Shown here one piece after another: positions 61,666 to 64,000 of a stretch of DNA of 64,000 nucleotides. The stretch's first letter is position 1; each line of letters begins with the position of its first letter. The notes below the pieces were generated by a model. The model made no database searches. It was not told the DNA's origin and saw nothing but the letters and a program-made list of their open reading frames with translations. Made by a program: the position numbers and the translations under genes. The DNA is from Triadica sebifera (Eukaryota; Streptophyta; Magnoliopsida; Malpighiales; Euphorbiaceae). The DNA lies in assembly GCA_023653625.1 (NCBI GenBank), contig CM042902.1:806001-870000 (forward strand). The letters run 5' to 3'.

Positions 61666-63700
61666 CACTACAAAAAAATCAAGATTTACCAACGGAATTT
61701 GTCCGTTAGTAAATAGAAAAATCCGTTGGTAAATTGATTTACCAACGGATTACCAATGGAAAATTTTCGTTTATAAAGTGCTCGTCGTTAAATTTTCCAA
61801 CGAAAAAAAAATTCCGTTGGTAAAGTTACCAACGGATTACCAACAAAAAAATTTGTCCGTTGATAAATTTTGCAACAGATTAACAACGGATATTTCCGAT
61901 GTTAAATTAATTCCGTTGGTAAAAATGGTGTGAATATCTGTTGGAATATTATCAACAGATTATTTTCTGTCGGTATATTACCAATGGATTATAGGCATAT
62001 TCCCAACAGAAAATTTTTCGTTGGTAATTCTCCAACAAAACATTTTGTTGGTAAATTAATGATTTATTTAAAAATTTAAATTTTAACTATAGAAAGAATT
62101 GAATTGATTAACCTGTTAATGAAAGTAATAAATATCACACATAATATGTAGGTTTTAAATTGATTAATTTAAATTAGAATTTAATTGATTAATTTAGGGG
62201 TTATTAATTGATTAAACTTAAATTGACTGAACTAAGTTTAATTAATTTATTCAAATTTGAGTTCAATTGATTAAATTAGTGTTGATCAATTGGTTAAATT
62301 ATTAATACCAATTAAAATGATTAAATTTAATACAAATTAAACTTTAATTGATGAAATTGTAGTTCAATTGATTAAACTATTCATAAATTGAAATCAATTG
62401 ATTATTTTGAGATTTAAATAAATAATATGATTAAAATTACATAAATTGAAGTTTAATTAATTACTTTAGAGATTAATTAATTTATTAAACATAAATTGAA
62501 CTAAATAATTAAATTGGAGTTTAATTGATTAATTATAGGTTAATAGATTAAATGAGCATAAATTAGTTAAAATGAGCATAAATTGGGTTCAATTGATTAA
62601 TTAAAATAAAATTATTTAAATTATAAAATTATGGTTTAATTGATTAATTTGTATCAACTCATATACATTTAAGTTCAACTGATAAAATTGAATCAATTGA
62701 TATAAAATTAGGATTTAATTGATTAAAATAATATTTAACTGATTAAATTGGAATTCAATTGATTAAATTGAAATTCAATTTATTAATTAAACTTACATTG
62801 ATGAAATTATTTTTAAATTAAGATTAATTAATTTGATCAAATTGAGGTATAATTGATTAATTGAACTTCAATTTATTAAATAAAATTTTTTGATTAATTT
62901 AATTTAATTTAATTCTTTTAATTTGGAGTTCAATTAATTACATTGAAATTAAATTGATTAACCATTCTTAATTAGAATCTCAATTAATGCTTAAATTGAG
63001 AATAAATTAAATAATTTGATTAAAATTATATAAATTGATATTCAATTAATTAATTTAATTACATTAACTTCAATTGATAATCAATTACTTAATTTAAATA
63101 ATCTAACTTTAATTGTACTCATATTAATTAAACTAGAAATCATTTGAATAAATAGAGATTTAATTGATAAAATTATGATTTAATTTATGAAAATGATTAA
63201 TAACTGAACACTAAATTTATTTATTAAACTTTAATTAATCAATTTCAATTCAAATATTATTTGACATTCAATTCCAATTTTCAATTAATTCTAAAAAAAA
63301 ATTTATTATCAAAAAATAAAAAAAACAAATAATTTACCAACGGAATAATTTCCTTTGGTATATACCAACCGAACAATATCCGTTAGTAAATAGTAACAGC
63401 AAATGTCCGTTGTTATTTTTACCAACAGAATTTTTCGTTGGTACTTAGTTCTGGTTGTGTATGCTATTATTTTGGCAAATATCAACGAAATTTTCCGTTG
63501 GTAAATTTGGCGCCAAATATTCGCGCAATATTTACCAACAGATATTAATCCGTTGGTAATGCGTCAGTAATCCGTTTGTACTATTTTATAATTTTTTTCA
63601 TATATTTTTCGTTGCTAATCTGTTGGAAATTTGTTGATAAATACCAACAGTTGTTATTCGTTGGTAAATTTTGTTGGTAAATATAATTTTTCTTGTAGTG
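61666..63700. mobile_element. Non-autonomous CACTA (En/Spm, CMC) DNA transposon
   Basis: The 5' end is CACTACAAAAAAATC and the 3' end TTTTTCTTGTAGTG, inverted repeats starting with the diagnostic CACTA. TTA occurs on both sides (61663-61665 and 63701-63703), the three-base duplication expected for this superfamily. Subterminal zones (61680-62055 and 63335-63685) contain many copies, in both orientations, of ACCAACGGA / TCCGTTGGTA, the kind of repeat that CACTA transposases bind. The core (about 62060-63300) is noncoding and built of repeated TTGATTAA-like words. It has no transposase frame, so it depends on an autonomous relative. Confidence 0.9.
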
Positions 63701-63703
63701 TTA

Positions 63704-64000
63704 TATAACTTTTTAATTTTTGTTATATGCTTTGTTTTCTGTTTAATTAATAATAATTAAGAATTTTTTTTAAAGAATTCAAACTAATTTTCTGAGATGT
63801 GTTTATAAAAATATTGATATATATTTCTGTAATTAGCTAAAAATATTTTTTAAGAAAAAATATAATGTGATATTTATTCATAATAAAAATATAGGAAATT
63901 TTAACGATAATCAGCTGATTGACTGAATCATAATCAAATATCAATTAAGTATTAGCCTGAAAAAACATCAATTAAGTATCAATTTGATTCTACGTTCAAC
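63704..64000. other. AT-rich sequence to the window end
   Basis: No gene or repeat recognised in the last 300 bases. Confidence 0.6.

Overview
This is plant nuclear DNA, almost certainly from a eudicot. It is AT-rich, with long AT-rich introns. It carries plant-specific families: a CHX antiporter pair, a CC-NBS-LRR resistance gene and mTERF relatives. It also carries a Tekay/Del-type Ty3/gypsy element primed by initiator tRNA-Met. I cannot name the species. No bacterial-type features, CRISPR arrays, tRNAs or rRNAs were seen.

Layout. (1) 452-1755, minus: the first five exons of a CYP22/PPIH-type cyclophilin, whose last exon(s) lie beyond the left edge. (2) 3.4-6.1 kb: an mTERF pseudogene and a second decayed mTERF 5' fragment that shares its promoter. 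(3) 7210-22349, minus: NRPA2, the second-largest subunit of RNA polymerase I. I resolved 27 exons totalling 1181 codons including stop. Intron 1 has the hallmarks of a U12-type AT-AC intron, and intron 4 holds a broken copia gag. (4) 25.4-34.5 kb, plus: an ERI2-like DEDDh exonuclease with a C-terminal GRF zinc finger, whose 5' half is tandemly duplicated (about 2.84 kb). (5) 35749-38330, plus: a four-exon CHX antiporter. (6) 39356-50305: a complete, very young Tekay-like retrotransposon with 3.07-kb LTRs, AATAT target duplications and one 1567-codon gag-pol frame on the minus strand. (7) 53641-56964, plus: a single-exon CNL resistance gene. (8) 58511-61291, plus: the second CHX paralogue, with the same exon phases as the first. 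(9) 61666-63700: a non-autonomous CACTA transposon with TTA target duplications.

The two most notable items are these. First, the exonuclease duplication: the junction created an in-phase GT splice donor, so the intact first copy could splice straight to the unique 3' exons. The second copy has a 16-base deletion, a changed catalytic Asp and no TATA box, so it would behave as intron. Second, the AT-AC intron in NRPA2. Both CHX paralogues also depart from residues usually conserved in the family. The CHX pair is a tandem duplication now separated by the retrotransposon and the CNL gene.

Exon boundaries were placed by eye from splice signals, phase and family similarity. Where a full gene is modelled the exon lengths sum to a multiple of three. 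UTRs and transcription starts are not resolved.
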